Shown here one piece after another: positions 7,707 to 16,834 of a stretch of 64,000 bases of DNA. Every line of letters begins with the position of its first letter. The stretch's first letter is position 1. This DNA is from Pseudoselenomonas ruminantium. Lineage in GTDB: Bacteria; Bacillota; Negativicutes; Selenomonadales; Selenomonadaceae. The position numbers and the translations under genes were made by a program. The notes beneath the pieces are model-generated. The model did not search any database and was not told the origin of the DNA. It saw only the letters and a list, made by a program, of their open reading frames with translations. The stretch lies in assembly GCF_900104055.1 (NCBI RefSeq), contig NZ_FNJQ01000019.1, forward strand, positions 1 to 64,000, in the 5' to 3' direction.

Positions 7707-7748
7707 TAAAATATAATATGTAGTAAAAGAATAGGTGGGGTTTACAAC

Positions 7749-9161
7749 ATGTTAAAAAAGACGAAAATCGTTTGCACGCAGGGTCCGTCCACAGAGAAAC
7801 CGGGCGTAATCGATGCACTGATTGCCAATGGCATGAACTGCGCACGCTTCAACTTCTCCCATGGTGACCACGAAGAACATCTTGGCCGTATCAATATGGT
7901 TCGTGAAGCAGCCAAGAAAGCTGGCAAGGTTATCTCTTTAATCCTCGATACCAAAGGTCCGGAAATGCGTCTGGGCGAGTTCAAAGATGGCAAGGTTATG
8001 CTCGAGAAAGGCAACCAGTTCACTTTGACTTATGACGATGTACCGGGTGACGAAACTCATGTTTCCGTAAACCACAAAGGTCTCTATACGGAAGTTAAGC
8101 CGGGCGACACCCTGCTTCTCTCCGATGGCCTCGTAGCTCTCAAAGTAGACGAAATCAAAGGCAAGGATATCGTTACGACGATCCAGAACAGCGGTAAGAT
8201 GAGCACCCGCAAGCGCGTAGCTGCTCCGGGCGTATCCCTGGGCCTGCCTCCCATCTCTGAGCAGGATGCTAAGGACATCATCTTCGGCTGCGAACAGGAT
8301 ATGGACTTCGTAGCTGCTTCCTTCATCCAGCGTCCGGATGACGTACTGGCTATCCGCAAGCTCATCGAGGAGCACAATGGCCATATGGAAATCATTCCGA
8401 AGATCGAAAACCTCGAAGGTGTCAAGAACTTCGATGCTATCCTCGAAGTTTCCGACGGCATCATGGTTGCCCGTGGTGACCTGGGCGTAGAAGTTCCGGC
8501 TGAAGACGTTCCTCTGATCCAGAAGGAAATCATCCGCAAGTGCAACGCTGCTGGCAAGCCGGTTATCGTTGCTACGCAGATGCTCGACTCCATGGAACGC
8601 AACCCGCGTCCGACGCGTGCTGAAGTTTCCGACGTCGGCAACGCTATCCTCGATGGTACGGATGCCATCATGCTGTCCGGTGAAACGGCTTCCGGTGACT
8701 ACCCGGTAGAAGCTGTTTCCACGATGAACCGCATCGCACAGCGCATGGAAAGCTCCCTCGAATACAAGGAGCTCTTCGTAGAACGTGGCTTCCAGCACAT
8801 GGAATCCCGTACGCGCGCTATCGCTCATGCTACGGTTCAGATGGCTTACGAGCTCGATGCTCCGGCTATCATCACGCCGACCGAATCCGGTTACACGACG
8901 AAAGTTGTTTCCAAGTACCGTCCGAAAGCTGCTATCGTAGCTTATACGCCGAGTGAAAAAGCTCTGCGTCAGCTGAACCTGCGTTGGGGTGTATATCCGG
9001 TCCTCGGTTCCAAGTGGAACGATGTGGATGAGATGATCAGCAACGCTACGGCTGCTGCTGTCAAGGAAGGTCTCGTAGAACGTGGCGACCTCACCATCAT
9101 CACTTCCGGTGTGAAGGCTGGCAAGGGCAACTCCAGCTCCGTACGCGTGTACAACATCTAA
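7749..9161 (+). CDS. pyk: pyruvate kinase
   Basis: Makes pyruvate and ATP from PEP and ADP, the last step of glycolysis. 470 aa, matching the family without the extra C-terminal PEP-utiliser domain seen in Bacillus. Visible: the N-terminal KIVCTQGPST, RFNFSHG (~37-43), the active-site block MVARGDLGVE (~240) and the MLDSM motif. The C-terminal allosteric domain runs from ~345 to the end. Codon use is strongly biased (GCT, CGT, GTA), as in a highly expressed gene, unlike most neighbours. A long leader with stable hairpins precedes it and a strong terminator follows, so it is monocistronic. Confidence 0.97.
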   Translation: MLKKTKIVCTQGPSTEKPGVIDALIANGMNCARFNFSHGDHEEHLGRINMVREAAKKAGKVISLILDTKGPEMRLGEFKDGKVMLEKGNQFTLTYDDVPGDETHVSVNHKGLYTEVKPGDTLLLSDGLVALKVDEIKGKDIVTTIQNSGKMSTRKRVAAPGVSLGLPPISEQDAKDIIFGCEQDMDFVAASFIQRPDDVLAIRKLIEEHNGHMEIIPKIENLEGVKNFDAILEVSDGIMVARGDLGVEVPAEDVPLIQKEIIRKCNAAGKPVIVATQMLDSMERNPRPTRAEVSDVGNAILDGTDAIMLSGETASGDYPVEAVSTMNRIAQRMESSLEYKELFVERGFQHMESRTRAIAHATVQMAYELDAPAIITPTESGYTTKVVSKYRPKAAIVAYTPSEKALRQLNLRWGVYPVLGSKWNDVDEMISNATAAAVKEGLVERGDLTIITSGVKAGKGNSSSVRVYNI

Positions 9162-9184
9162 TAGAAGCAAGCATAACGTTGATA

Positions 9185-9226
9185 AGAAACTCTCTGAGAT
9201 ATTCATCTCAGAGAGTTTCTTTATTG
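9185..9226 (+). terminator. pyk terminator
   Basis: AGAAACTCTCTGAGAT/ATCTCAGAGAGTTTCT 16-bp perfect stem with a 4-nt loop, then TTATTGTTTT. Confidence 0.92.
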
Positions 9227-9234
9227 TTTTTATA

Positions 9235-9263
9235 TGGAAAATAGCAGGTAAAGGCGTTATAAT
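9235..9263 (+). promoter_or_regulatory. promoter of the walJ-htrA-rlmH operon
   Basis: TGGAAA (9235-9240), 17-bp spacer, TATAAT (9258-9263), about 60 bp before walJ. Confidence 0.6.
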
Positions 9264-9324
9264 GAAAAGGTCTTGTTTTTACAGATAATTTACAGAGTCA
9301 AGTGTTAAGATAGGAGTCGTGGGG

Positions 9325-10086
9325 ATGCAGGTTAGGATTTTGGCTAGTGGCAGCAAGGGCAATGCCGTCTTTGTGGAAATGGATGGCGTTCGGCTGCTGC
9401 TTGACGCTGGCATCAGTGCCACGAAAATAAAAAAAGGATTGCAGGGGATTGGTGTCGAACCTTCCTCTTTGGATGGTGTCCTCATCACCCATGAGCATCG
9501 CGACCATGTAGCGGGACTGGTAACGCTTTCCAAGTGGTATCACCTGCCCATCTTTACCCGTCCGGGCACGATTGAACACATGAAGGACAGGGCCGCAATT
9601 CCCGCGGAATGTTTCTGTCCTGTTGGCGAGCAGTTTTCCGTGGGAGGGCTGGCCGTAGAAAGCTTCAATATTTCCCATGATGCCGCTGAGCCGGTGGGTT
9701 ATCGGCTGAAGGGTCGCAGGAATGTGACGCTGGCGACGGACTTAGGCTTTGTAACGTCCAGCGTGCAGGCCGCGTTGGAAGGTGCAGATGTGCTGATCCT
9801 GGAAGCCAATCATGATCCCGAGGTCCTGAGACAGGGCGCATATCCTTGGCATCTGAAACGGCGCATCCTGTCTAACCGTGGACATCTGGCCAATAGTGAT
9901 GCGGCTTGGGCTTTACTGCGAATGCAAAAGCGTCCGGAAAAGGTCTTCCTGGCGCATCTATCTGAGGAAAATAACCGCCCGGAGCTTGCGGAGGATACCG
10001 TGCAGCGTATCTTGGCACAGCAGGGCGTGAATATCGATTTAACCGTAGCCAGCCAGACTGAAATGGTCAGCTGGTACTTGAATTAA
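9325..10086 (+). CDS. walJ: MBL-fold metallohydrolase, WalJ/YycJ family
   Basis: A 253-aa metallo-beta-lactamase-fold hydrolase, probably a nuclease-type enzyme of the WalJ (YycJ) family. That family is linked in other Firmicutes to coordinating cell-wall work with DNA replication. The metal-binding THEHRDH motif is at ~55, and later ligands are seen in NISHDAAEPVGY (~115) and LILEANHD (~155). Start taken at ATG 9325, 8 nt after AGGAG; the GTG at 9319 is too close to the ribosome site. It begins a three-gene operon with htrA and rlmH. The same order is found at the end of the B. subtilis wal operon, but the walRK kinase and regulator genes are not here. Confidence 0.88.
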   Translation: MQVRILASGSKGNAVFVEMDGVRLLLDAGISATKIKKGLQGIGVEPSSLDGVLITHEHRDHVAGLVTLSKWYHLPIFTRPGTIEHMKDRAAIPAECFCPVGEQFSVGGLAVESFNISHDAAEPVGYRLKGRRNVTLATDLGFVTSSVQAALEGADVLILEANHDPEVLRQGAYPWHLKRRILSNRGHLANSDAAWALLRMQKRPEKVFLAHLSEENNRPELAEDTVQRILAQQGVNIDLTVASQTEMVSWYLN

Positions 10087-10104
10087 ATTTTTGGAGGGAT
10101 TTTC

Positions 10105-11208
10105 ATGAATAAGAAGAAAACTTCACTGATGGTTGCCGCAATGCTGGCTTTGTCAGCGGTATCGTTCTCCGGTTGCTCCGCGGGGACGGCGGCGGATAAC
10201 TCGGCCAGTGTCAGTGAGTCGACGCAGAGCGCTCAGGCCCCCCGCAGCGATGTGAAATTATCCGATGCGCGGAACACACCGGCTGTGCGGGCGGCCAAGA
10301 TGGTAGGCCCGGCTGTGGTCGGTATCACCAACAAGGCCGTGGCCCGTGACTGGTTCAACAATCCTGTGGAGACGCAGGGCGTGGGTTCTGGCGTGATCTT
10401 CAAGGAAGACGGCTATATCGTGACCAATAATCATGTGGTCAGCGGCGCCAAAGAAATCATCGTCTCCCTGCCCGATGGCCGCAGCCTCAAGGGCAAGCTG
10501 ATCGGTGCCGATGAGCTGACGGACCTGGCAGTAGTCAAAGTTGAGGCCAAGGACCTGCCAACGGCGAAATTCGGGGATTCGGACCAGATCGTGGTCGGGG
10601 AACCGGCGATTGCCATTGGCAACCCCATGGGGCTTGAATTCCAGGGCAGCGTCACGAGCGGCGTGGTCAGTGCGGTCAACCGTACCTTGGATATCAGCGA
10701 CAAGCTCGTGAAGCTGATTCAGACCGATGCAGCCATCAATCCGGGTAATTCTGGCGGCGCACTCGTGAATGCCGACGGCGAAGTCATCGGTATCAACAGC
10801 GCTAAGCTCGCTGCCAGCGGCGTAGAGGGCATGGGTTTTGCCATTCCCACCAACACCGTACAGAACATCATCGATGAAATCATGAGCAAGGGCTACGTGG
10901 CTCGTCCGTATCTGGGTGTGTCGGTATTTGATCCCCAGACGGCTGGTCGTTATGGGTATCAGCTCAATATCGACAAGGGCGTCTATATCTTCCAGCTGAC
11001 ACTTAATGGCCCGTGCGGCAAAGCCGGCCTCCAGCGCGGCGATATCATCCTCAAGGTCAACGATGAGGAAGTCAACAGCGTGACGGATCTGCGGGCAAAA
11101 GTGGCCAGCCATAAGGTCGGCGATACAGTGAAAATAACCTTTGACCGCAATGGTGCCAGCCGCAATGTGGATGTAGTCCTCGAAGAAATGCCACAGGATA
11201 ACCGCTGA
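10105..11208 (+). CDS. htrA: HtrA/DegP-type serine protease, lipoprotein-anchored
   Basis: Envelope quality-control protease, 367 aa. The N-terminus ends in SFSGC (Cys ~24), a lipobox, so it is probably a lipoprotein. A Ser/Ala-rich linker follows. The trypsin-like domain has His in NNHVV (~110), Asp in TDLAVV (~140) and Ser in GNSGGAL (~216). One PDZ domain occupies ~275-360 (KAGLQRGDIILKVND). Its stop codon overlaps the rlmH start (TGATG), so the two are translationally coupled. Most Firmicute HtrA proteins use a transmembrane anchor; the lipid anchor here suits a diderm envelope. Confidence 0.93.
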   Translation: MNKKKTSLMVAAMLALSAVSFSGCSAGTAADNSASVSESTQSAQAPRSDVKLSDARNTPAVRAAKMVGPAVVGITNKAVARDWFNNPVETQGVGSGVIFKEDGYIVTNNHVVSGAKEIIVSLPDGRSLKGKLIGADELTDLAVVKVEAKDLPTAKFGDSDQIVVGEPAIAIGNPMGLEFQGSVTSGVVSAVNRTLDISDKLVKLIQTDAAINPGNSGGALVNADGEVIGINSAKLAASGVEGMGFAIPTNTVQNIIDEIMSKGYVARPYLGVSVFDPQTAGRYGYQLNIDKGVYIFQLTLNGPCGKAGLQRGDIILKVNDEEVNSVTDLRAKVASHKVGDTVKITFDRNGASRNVDVVLEEMPQDNR

Positions 11209-11687
11209 TGAAGATCACGATTGTCTGTGCAGGCAAGATCAAGGAGAAGTATCTCTCTGCGGGCATCGCGGAATTCATGAAGCGCCTGAAGCCCTTCGCG
11301 CAGGTGGAGATCCGGGAGGTCCACGAGGAGAAGATGCCAGATAATCCCTCGGCGGCAGAGAAAGAACAGGTGCTGACCAAAGAAGGGGAAAAACTCCTGA
11401 AACTCGTGCCCGAGGGCAGCTATCTCTTTGTGTTGGATGTCTTCGGCAAGGAGAAGTCCTCCGAGGAACTGGCAGCCAGCATCGATAAGCTGGGGCTTTC
11501 AGGGCGCAGCAACATCACCTTCCTGATTGGCGGGGCCTTTGGCCTGTCGCCCGAGGTGCGCAAGTCCGCCGATGAACTCCTGAGCTTCTCGCGGATGACC
11601 TTCACCCATCAGATGGTAAGGCTGTTGCTAGTAGAACAAATATACCGCGCATTCAAGATCAACCGTGGGGAAAAATATCATTGGTAA
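11208..11687 (+). CDS. rlmH: 23S rRNA pseudouridine-1915 N3-methyltransferase
   Basis: SPOUT-class methyltransferase that modifies pseudouridine 1915 in helix 69 of 23S rRNA. The 159 aa length fits the family. The SAM-binding knot is seen as FLIGGAFGLSPEV (~103-115), followed by SRMTFTHQMVRLLLVEQIYRAF. It ends in YHW where the family usually has YHK. ATG overlaps the htrA stop. A 13-bp hairpin follows the stop. Confidence 0.95.
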   Translation: MKITIVCAGKIKEKYLSAGIAEFMKRLKPFAQVEIREVHEEKMPDNPSAAEKEQVLTKEGEKLLKLVPEGSYLFVLDVFGKEKSSEELAASIDKLGLSGRSNITFLIGGAFGLSPEVRKSADELLSFSRMTFTHQMVRLLLVEQIYRAFKINRGEKYHW

Positions 11688-11694
11688 TAATGCC

Positions 11695-11732
11695 GGGTGG
11701 CTGGTTTGCAAAATAGTGTAAACCAGCCACCC
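11695..11732 (+). terminator. hairpin after rlmH
   Basis: GGGTGGCTGGTTT/AAACCAGCCACCC 13-bp perfect stem with a 12-nt loop. The T-run is weak, so termination may be partial. A TATAAT (11739-11744) directly downstream probably starts the xpaC transcript. Confidence 0.6.
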
Positions 11733-11777
11733 TTGTGGTATAATGGAAACATAAATTTGCGGCAAGGGGAGAGGGAG

Positions 11778-12761
11778 ATGCGGAATATATGCGGCCTGTT
11801 GGCCTTGATTTTTGGAATTGGCGGGATATATTGCCTGACGAATGACTATGATGCGGCGGGCCTGTTGATGCTGGTGGGCATGGGAGCCGGTCTTTACCGG
11901 GGGCAGCTGCCGCAGAAGGTCGTGCGCAAGCTGGATGTCAGCCAGTTGGCCGAAGCACAGGTTGATTCGGCGCTGGAGGATTGGGAGAAGGCCCGGCTGG
12001 ATTATGACCGGGTGGAGGCCGCCAGGCGGAAAATCCGGGACAGCCAATTGAGCCAGCAGCTGGGACTGATGCAGCAGGAAGCTGCCAGGCTGCTGAATTA
12101 TGTGGAAAAGCATCCGGAGCGCATCGCAGCGGCTAACCGCTTTATCCATTATTATCAGGACCGGGCGGCCGGCCTTTGCGAACAGTATATGGAGCTCGAG
12201 GATACGAAGCTTGAAACCAGCCAGGTCCGCCAGGTGAAAGCCCAGCTCAAGGAAACGCTGGTCAGCTTTGATGAGGCCTATAGTGCGGAGTTTACCAAGA
12301 TCATCAACAATCAGCTGCTGGATATGGAAGCGGAACTCACGGTGATGAAACAGTCGTTGGAGGCGGAAGGTATCAGCAATACCCGGCAGGAAATGAATGG
12401 AGAGCCGGTGGAACTCAATGCGCATAGCGGTCCGCCAGCCACTGGCATCGGCCGGAAGAAACGTCCCCGCCGTGGGGCTGTTACCAAAGTAGGTCAGCAC
12501 AGTTTGGAAACTGTGCAGGAGAGGCTGCCTGTGCCGGATGATCTGCGCGCGTCTGTACTGATGCAGAAGGCGATCATGAGCGGTTTGGCTATTGCCTTGG
12601 GAACTTTGGGGGCGCATAAATTCTATCAGGGCAAAACCAAGTGGGGAGTTGCCTATATTGTCCTATGCTGGACGCTGATTCCCACGTTTGTGTCTATCGT
12701 AGAGGGTATTCGGTATTTCTTTATGCCGGTAGATGATTTCTATGAACAATACTATCGCTAA
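11778..12761 (+). CDS. XpaC-like protein with C-terminal TM2 domain
   Basis: A 327-aa membrane protein. One or two TM segments lie at ~4-36. A central alpha-helical, coiled-coil region spans ~50-210 and resembles the XpaC family (named for 5-bromo-4-chloroindolyl phosphate hydrolysis). A C-terminal TM2 domain lies at ~262-312 (IALGTLGAHKFYQGKTKWG). Start ATG 11778 lies behind AGGGGAGAGGG; a longer reading frame overlaps the upstream hairpin and lacks a ribosome site. It is followed 15 nt later by a TelA gene, the same partnership as xpaC-yaaN in Bacillus. Fusion to TM2 is not the standard architecture I know. Function unknown. Confidence 0.7.
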   Translation: MRNICGLLALIFGIGGIYCLTNDYDAAGLLMLVGMGAGLYRGQLPQKVVRKLDVSQLAEAQVDSALEDWEKARLDYDRVEAARRKIRDSQLSQQLGLMQQEAARLLNYVEKHPERIAAANRFIHYYQDRAAGLCEQYMELEDTKLETSQVRQVKAQLKETLVSFDEAYSAEFTKIINNQLLDMEAELTVMKQSLEAEGISNTRQEMNGEPVELNAHSGPPATGIGRKKRPRRGAVTKVGQHSLETVQERLPVPDDLRASVLMQKAIMSGLAIALGTLGAHKFYQGKTKWGVAYIVLCWTLIPTFVSIVEGIRYFFMPVDDFYEQYYR

Positions 12762-12776
12762 GCGGGAGGACTGACC

Positions 12777-13937
12777 ATGGAAGTAAAATTAGAAGATTTG
12801 ATGAAGGCGAAGACCAATATTGCAAGTAGCGATGTGACGCCGGATAACCTGCCGTCCGCAGAAGTGATAACGGCGCAGGTAGAACAGGCGGTGAATGCCC
12901 TGAGTCCGGAGGAACGGGCACAGGTGGAGAAGATAAAGGACGAGCTGGACCTGACCGATTCCACGGCCATTTTGCGCTTTGGCGCACCGGCCCAGCAGAA
13001 GATTGCCGAGTTCTCTGACAGCGTATTGTCCCAGGTGCGTACGAAGGATAGCGGTCCTGTGGGTGAGCTGCTGGGAAGCCTCGTCAAGCAGGTGCGGGAT
13101 TTTGAACCGGAGGAGAACAAGAGCTTCCTGACCAAGATCCCGCTGGTGGGCAGTCTCGTAAAGAAGGGGGAGGATATCAAGTTAGGCTATGATAAACTCT
13201 CCACACAGGTGGAACGCATCCAGGGGAATCTGGAGCAGGCCAAGCTCAAGATGATGAAGGATGTGGCGCTGTTCGATAAGCTCTATGCGGAGAATCTCAG
13301 CTATTTCAAGCAATTGCAGCTCTATATCCAGGCCGGTGAGGAAAAGCTTACGGAAATGCGGGAAGTTACCTTGCCGAAACTTCGGCAGCAGGCCGCTGAA
13401 TCCGGCGATCCCATGGCCGTACAGGTGGTATCGGACTTTGAGGCCAGTGTCAACCGCTTTGAGAAGAAAGTCCATGACCTCAAGATCAGCAAGACGATTG
13501 CCATCCAGTCGGCGCCGCAGATCCGTCTGATCCAGAACAATGACAAGGCGCTGATCGACCGGGTGCAGACGGCTATCTACAGCACGATTCCCCTTTGGAA
13601 GAATCAGCTGGTCATTGCCTTAGGTTTGCAGGCTCAGCAGGATGTCCTGCGCATGCAGCAGGCGGTCAGCAATACTACCAATGAGCTGCTGCGCCGCAAT
13701 GCGGAACTTTTGCAGCAGAACAGCATTGAGACTGCACAGGAAAATGAGCGCAGCATCGTGGATATCGAGACGGTGCGGGAAGTCAATGAACGGCTGATCA
13801 ATACCATCGAGGAGACCATCAAGATCCAGCAGAATGGCCGGGCCAAACGGCAGGCCGCGGAAGCGGAACTGGTACAGATCGAAGGTAAACTCAAGGAAAC
13901 CCTGCTGAAGAGCAGCGGCAGGCAGGAGGCTCATTAA
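12777..13937 (+). CDS. TelA/YaaN-family toxic anion resistance protein
   Basis: A 386-aa soluble, almost wholly helical protein. It contains the TelA/KlaA core (FLTKIPLVGSLVKKGEDIKLGYDKLSTQVERI, ~120-150), long coiled coils, and the conserved QSAPQIRLIQNNDKALIDRVQTAI block. The family was named for tellurite resistance; in Firmicutes it is linked to envelope stress and to resistance to some antimicrobials. The position directly after the XpaC-like gene (15-nt gap) supports a joint envelope role. A PBP gene follows after 3 nt, so all three are probably co-transcribed. Confidence 0.85.
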   Translation: MEVKLEDLMKAKTNIASSDVTPDNLPSAEVITAQVEQAVNALSPEERAQVEKIKDELDLTDSTAILRFGAPAQQKIAEFSDSVLSQVRTKDSGPVGELLGSLVKQVRDFEPEENKSFLTKIPLVGSLVKKGEDIKLGYDKLSTQVERIQGNLEQAKLKMMKDVALFDKLYAENLSYFKQLQLYIQAGEEKLTEMREVTLPKLRQQAAESGDPMAVQVVSDFEASVNRFEKKVHDLKISKTIAIQSAPQIRLIQNNDKALIDRVQTAIYSTIPLWKNQLVIALGLQAQQDVLRMQQAVSNTTNELLRRNAELLQQNSIETAQENERSIVDIETVREVNERLINTIEETIKIQQNGRAKRQAAEAELVQIEGKLKETLLKSSGRQEAH

Positions 13938-13940
13938 AAC

Positions 13941-15923
13941 ATGAAGAAAGAACGCCGGGCAATACAACGGCGGGTAAGTTTTTTGGCATTTTTTATGCTG
14001 GGGCTATTGGGACTGACGGTGGGCCGTTATGCCTGGCTGCAGCTGGTGCAGGGAAATTCCCTGGGCGAACGCATGAAAGCGCAGGTAGGGCAGGATTATG
14101 CCATCCAGTCGCCCCGCGGGACGATCGTGGACCGCAATGGTCGGGAAATGGCCGTGAGTACCATGACGAAATCCCTCTATATCGATCCCTCGCATGTAGA
14201 AAATCCGCAGGAGGTGGCGGAGAATCTTGCGCCGCTGATTGGCAAGAGCGAGCAGGAAATCCTGGATGATATCGCCGTGGGCGGCGGGTTTGTCTGGGTG
14301 AAGCGGCGCATGGAACAAGCGGAATATGAAGCGGTGCGCCAGCTTATCAAGGACAAGAACTATATTTCCTGTATGAACTTCCGGGACGAGGCCAAGCGTT
14401 ATTACCCCAATGATGTGCTGGCGGCTAATGTGCTGGGCTTCATCGGTACGGATGACAAGGGGCTGGACGGCGTGGAACAGGCGCTTGATTCCCTGCTCAA
14501 AGGAGAGGTCAAGGAAACATATATCACCACTGACCAGCAGGCACGGCCTATACTGGATTCTATCTTTTCCAACAAGCGCCGCTATATGGGCGATGCCTGC
14601 AAGACCGTAGAACTGACCATCGACAGTGGCATTCAGTTCATCGTGGAGCAGGAACTGGACCGGGCTATGGCGGAAAATAACCCCAAGGCGATCACCTGTA
14701 TCGTGATGGATCCGAAAAGTGGGGAAGTTCTGGCCATGGCCTCCCGGCCGTCTTATAACCCCAACAAGTTTTGGGATTATTCGCCGGAACTCTGGAAGAA
14801 TCGAGCCGTGTCCTTTATCTATGAACCGGGCTCGACCTTCAAGTCCGTAGTGGCAGGTGCTGCCCTGCAGGAAAAGGTGGTCAGCCCCAATCAGGTATTC
14901 GTGGATCCGGGCTATGTCATGGTGTCCGGGCGGCGTATCCAGAACTGGAACGGCGAGAGCTTTGGTACGGTTACCTTTACCGATGTCGTGAAGCAATCGC
15001 TGAATACAGGTTTTGCACAGGTGGGCTTGCGCCTGGGCGCAGAAAAGCTCATGAACTATGCCAAGGCCTTTGGCTTTGGCGAGCCGACCGGCGTTGACCT
15101 GCCTGGTGAGGAAAGCGGTATCCTCTTCAAACCTGAGGATATGCGGGATTCGGATATGGCGACTACGGCCATCGGCCAGAGTATCGCCGTGACGCCCTTG
15201 CAGCTGATCACAGCCGTATCGGCCATTGCCAACGATGGTGTGCTGCTGAAGCCGCATATCGTCAAAACCATCCGCAATGCGGATGGCAGTGTCTATGAGG
15301 AACGCAGCAAGACGGAAGTAAGGCGTGTCATTGACTCTGCTACGGACAAGACGCTGATGGGCCTTCTCGAGCAGGTCGTGGCTAGCGGCGGCGGTGCCAA
15401 GGCACAGGTCAAGGGCTATCGTATCGGCGGCAAGACCGGTACGGCGCAGAAAATCCGCGAAGACGGCAGCGGCTATATGGACGGGCGTTATATTGCCTCC
15501 TTCTGCGGCTTTGCTCCTGTGGAAGATCCTCAGCTGACGGTGCTCGTGGTGATTGACGATCCGGGTACAGGCAACTTCTATGGCGGCCAGATTGCCGCGC
15601 CGGTGGCTGGCCGAATCTTCTCCCAGCTCTTCCGTCATTTGCATATTGAGCCGTCCAGCGATCCTTTTGCGGGCATGGAACCGGCAGAGAAGAAGCAGCC
15701 CGTGCACAGGCCGGTCCGCCCCTTTACGGGTGAGGTACCCGAGGGCAAGGTCGTTGTGCCGGATTTCAAGGGCAAGAGCCTGCGGGAGGCTGCCGGCCTG
15801 GCCGCAGATAAAGGACTATCCTTCCAGAGCGAAGGATCTGGCTATGCCACAGGGCAGAGTATCGAGGTGAATACGCTGGTTGATGGCGGTACCACTATCA
15901 CGGTGTATTTTGAACCCGGTTGA
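13941..15923 (+). CDS. class B penicillin-binding protein (FtsI/SpoVD type) with PASTA domain
   Basis: Peptidoglycan transpeptidase of division or sporulation type, 660 aa. One TM anchor (~15-38) is followed by the PBP dimerisation domain starting QSPRGTIVDRNG (~55). The transpeptidase has STFK (~297), SLN (~352) and KTGT (~497). One C-terminal PASTA domain lies at ~598-658 (VPDFKGKSLREAAGLAADKG). PASTA plus this layout matches SpoVD/PBP2x rather than E. coli FtsI. It lies outside any dcw cluster, next to TelA, so it may be a second, specialised class B PBP. Start ATG lies 12 nt from AGGAGG, a slightly long spacing. Confidence 0.88.
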   Translation: MKKERRAIQRRVSFLAFFMLGLLGLTVGRYAWLQLVQGNSLGERMKAQVGQDYAIQSPRGTIVDRNGREMAVSTMTKSLYIDPSHVENPQEVAENLAPLIGKSEQEILDDIAVGGGFVWVKRRMEQAEYEAVRQLIKDKNYISCMNFRDEAKRYYPNDVLAANVLGFIGTDDKGLDGVEQALDSLLKGEVKETYITTDQQARPILDSIFSNKRRYMGDACKTVELTIDSGIQFIVEQELDRAMAENNPKAITCIVMDPKSGEVLAMASRPSYNPNKFWDYSPELWKNRAVSFIYEPGSTFKSVVAGAALQEKVVSPNQVFVDPGYVMVSGRRIQNWNGESFGTVTFTDVVKQSLNTGFAQVGLRLGAEKLMNYAKAFGFGEPTGVDLPGEESGILFKPEDMRDSDMATTAIGQSIAVTPLQLITAVSAIANDGVLLKPHIVKTIRNADGSVYEERSKTEVRRVIDSATDKTLMGLLEQVVASGGGAKAQVKGYRIGGKTGTAQKIREDGSGYMDGRYIASFCGFAPVEDPQLTVLVVIDDPGTGNFYGGQIAAPVAGRIFSQLFRHLHIEPSSDPFAGMEPAEKKQPVHRPVRPFTGEVPEGKVVVPDFKGKSLREAAGLAADKGLSFQSEGSGYATGQSIEVNTLVDGGTTITVYFEPG

Positions 15924-15952
15924 GAAACAGAAATTGAACAAGGGGTATGGGG

Positions 15953-16834
15953 ATGCTGAGAAAAAATCGTCAGGACATTCTGGCAGGCCTGCGGGAAAAC
16001 CTGAATAAGGGAAAAATCCTGACAGGCCTAGGAACAGGCATGGAGGAAATCCTTAAGCATATCGATAGGACTAATGTAGATTTTGTCGCGCTCTACCATA
16101 CCGGCCGTTTGCAGCAGGCTGGACGCAATCTGATGTCCAGCCTGCTGTCCTATGATGATGCCAATTCATTGATGCAGGCCAAAGGTGAGGATTTGCTGCC
16201 GGTGGTGAAGAAGACACCGCTGATAGCTGGTGTATGCGGGACGGACCCCTTCCGGAAGATGGATATGTTCCTGGCGCAGCTAAAAGAACAGGGATTCAAT
16301 GGCGTGCAGAACTTTCCTACTGTGGGCATCATCGATGGCCGCTTCCGGGCCAATCTGGAAGGAACGGACCTGGGGTATCAGCTGGAAGTGGATATGGTCC
16401 GGGAAGCACATGAACTGGATCTGTTTACCTGCCCGTTCGTATTCGATGTGGAGCAGGGCAAGGCGATGACAGAAGCCGGGGCCGATGTGCTGGTCATCCA
16501 TTTGGGAATCGTGACCAAGGCCATGCTGAACGCGGGCAATGTCCCGCCGCTGTCGGACTGCTGTGCACTGGCGGAAAAGATCATGCGGGAAAGCAAGGCG
16601 ATAAGGCCGGATGTGATTACGCTGGTCTGCGGGCAGAGAATGGCGGCTTCTGAAGATGCCGCCTATATCGTGGAACATGTTCCAGAATTGGATGGTTTTT
16701 TCAGTTTCTATCCGCTCAAGAGCGAAGATACGGAGCGCAGCCTGCAGGTCCGGGTGAGATCTTACAAGGTGCTGGATAAGATGAAGGCGTTTGTGGCCAG
16801 AAAACAGGGAGCTATGAGTGATGGCAGTTTATGA
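15953..16834 (+). CDS. stand-alone TIM-barrel 'PEP hydrolase-like' protein
   Basis: A 293-aa cytoplasmic protein of the family called PEP hydrolase-like or TIM-barrel signal-transduction domain (PF09370 type, from memory). The marker sequence GVCGTDPFRKMDMFLAQLKEQGFNGVQNFPTVGIIDGRFR lies at ~90-130. The family is known as the sensor half of some sigma-54 activators and is thought to bind a small molecule. Start taken at ATG 15953, 7 nt from AAGGGG. Its last 17 nt overlap the next gene, which carries the same domain plus an AraC-type module, so the two are almost certainly co-translated and may form a complex. No direct enzymatic evidence here. Confidence 0.78.
   Translation: MLRKNRQDILAGLRENLNKGKILTGLGTGMEEILKHIDRTNVDFVALYHTGRLQQAGRNLMSSLLSYDDANSLMQAKGEDLLPVVKKTPLIAGVCGTDPFRKMDMFLAQLKEQGFNGVQNFPTVGIIDGRFRANLEGTDLGYQLEVDMVREAHELDLFTCPFVFDVEQGKAMTEAGADVLVIHLGIVTKAMLNAGNVPPLSDCCALAEKIMRESKAIRPDVITLVCGQRMAASEDAAYIVEHVPELDGFFSFYPLKSEDTERSLQVRVRSYKVLDKMKAFVARKQGAMSDGSL

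Noticed and set aside
7938-9206. A 422-codon frame antisense to pyk
   Set aside because: It mirrors the biased codon use of pyk, has no ribosome site and reads into the pyk terminator; the sense frame is unmistakably pyruvate kinase.
14004-15707. A 567-codon frame antisense to the PBP gene
   Set aside because: Sense frame has all PBP motifs; the antisense product is His-rich with no recognisable family, typical of an antisense shadow.
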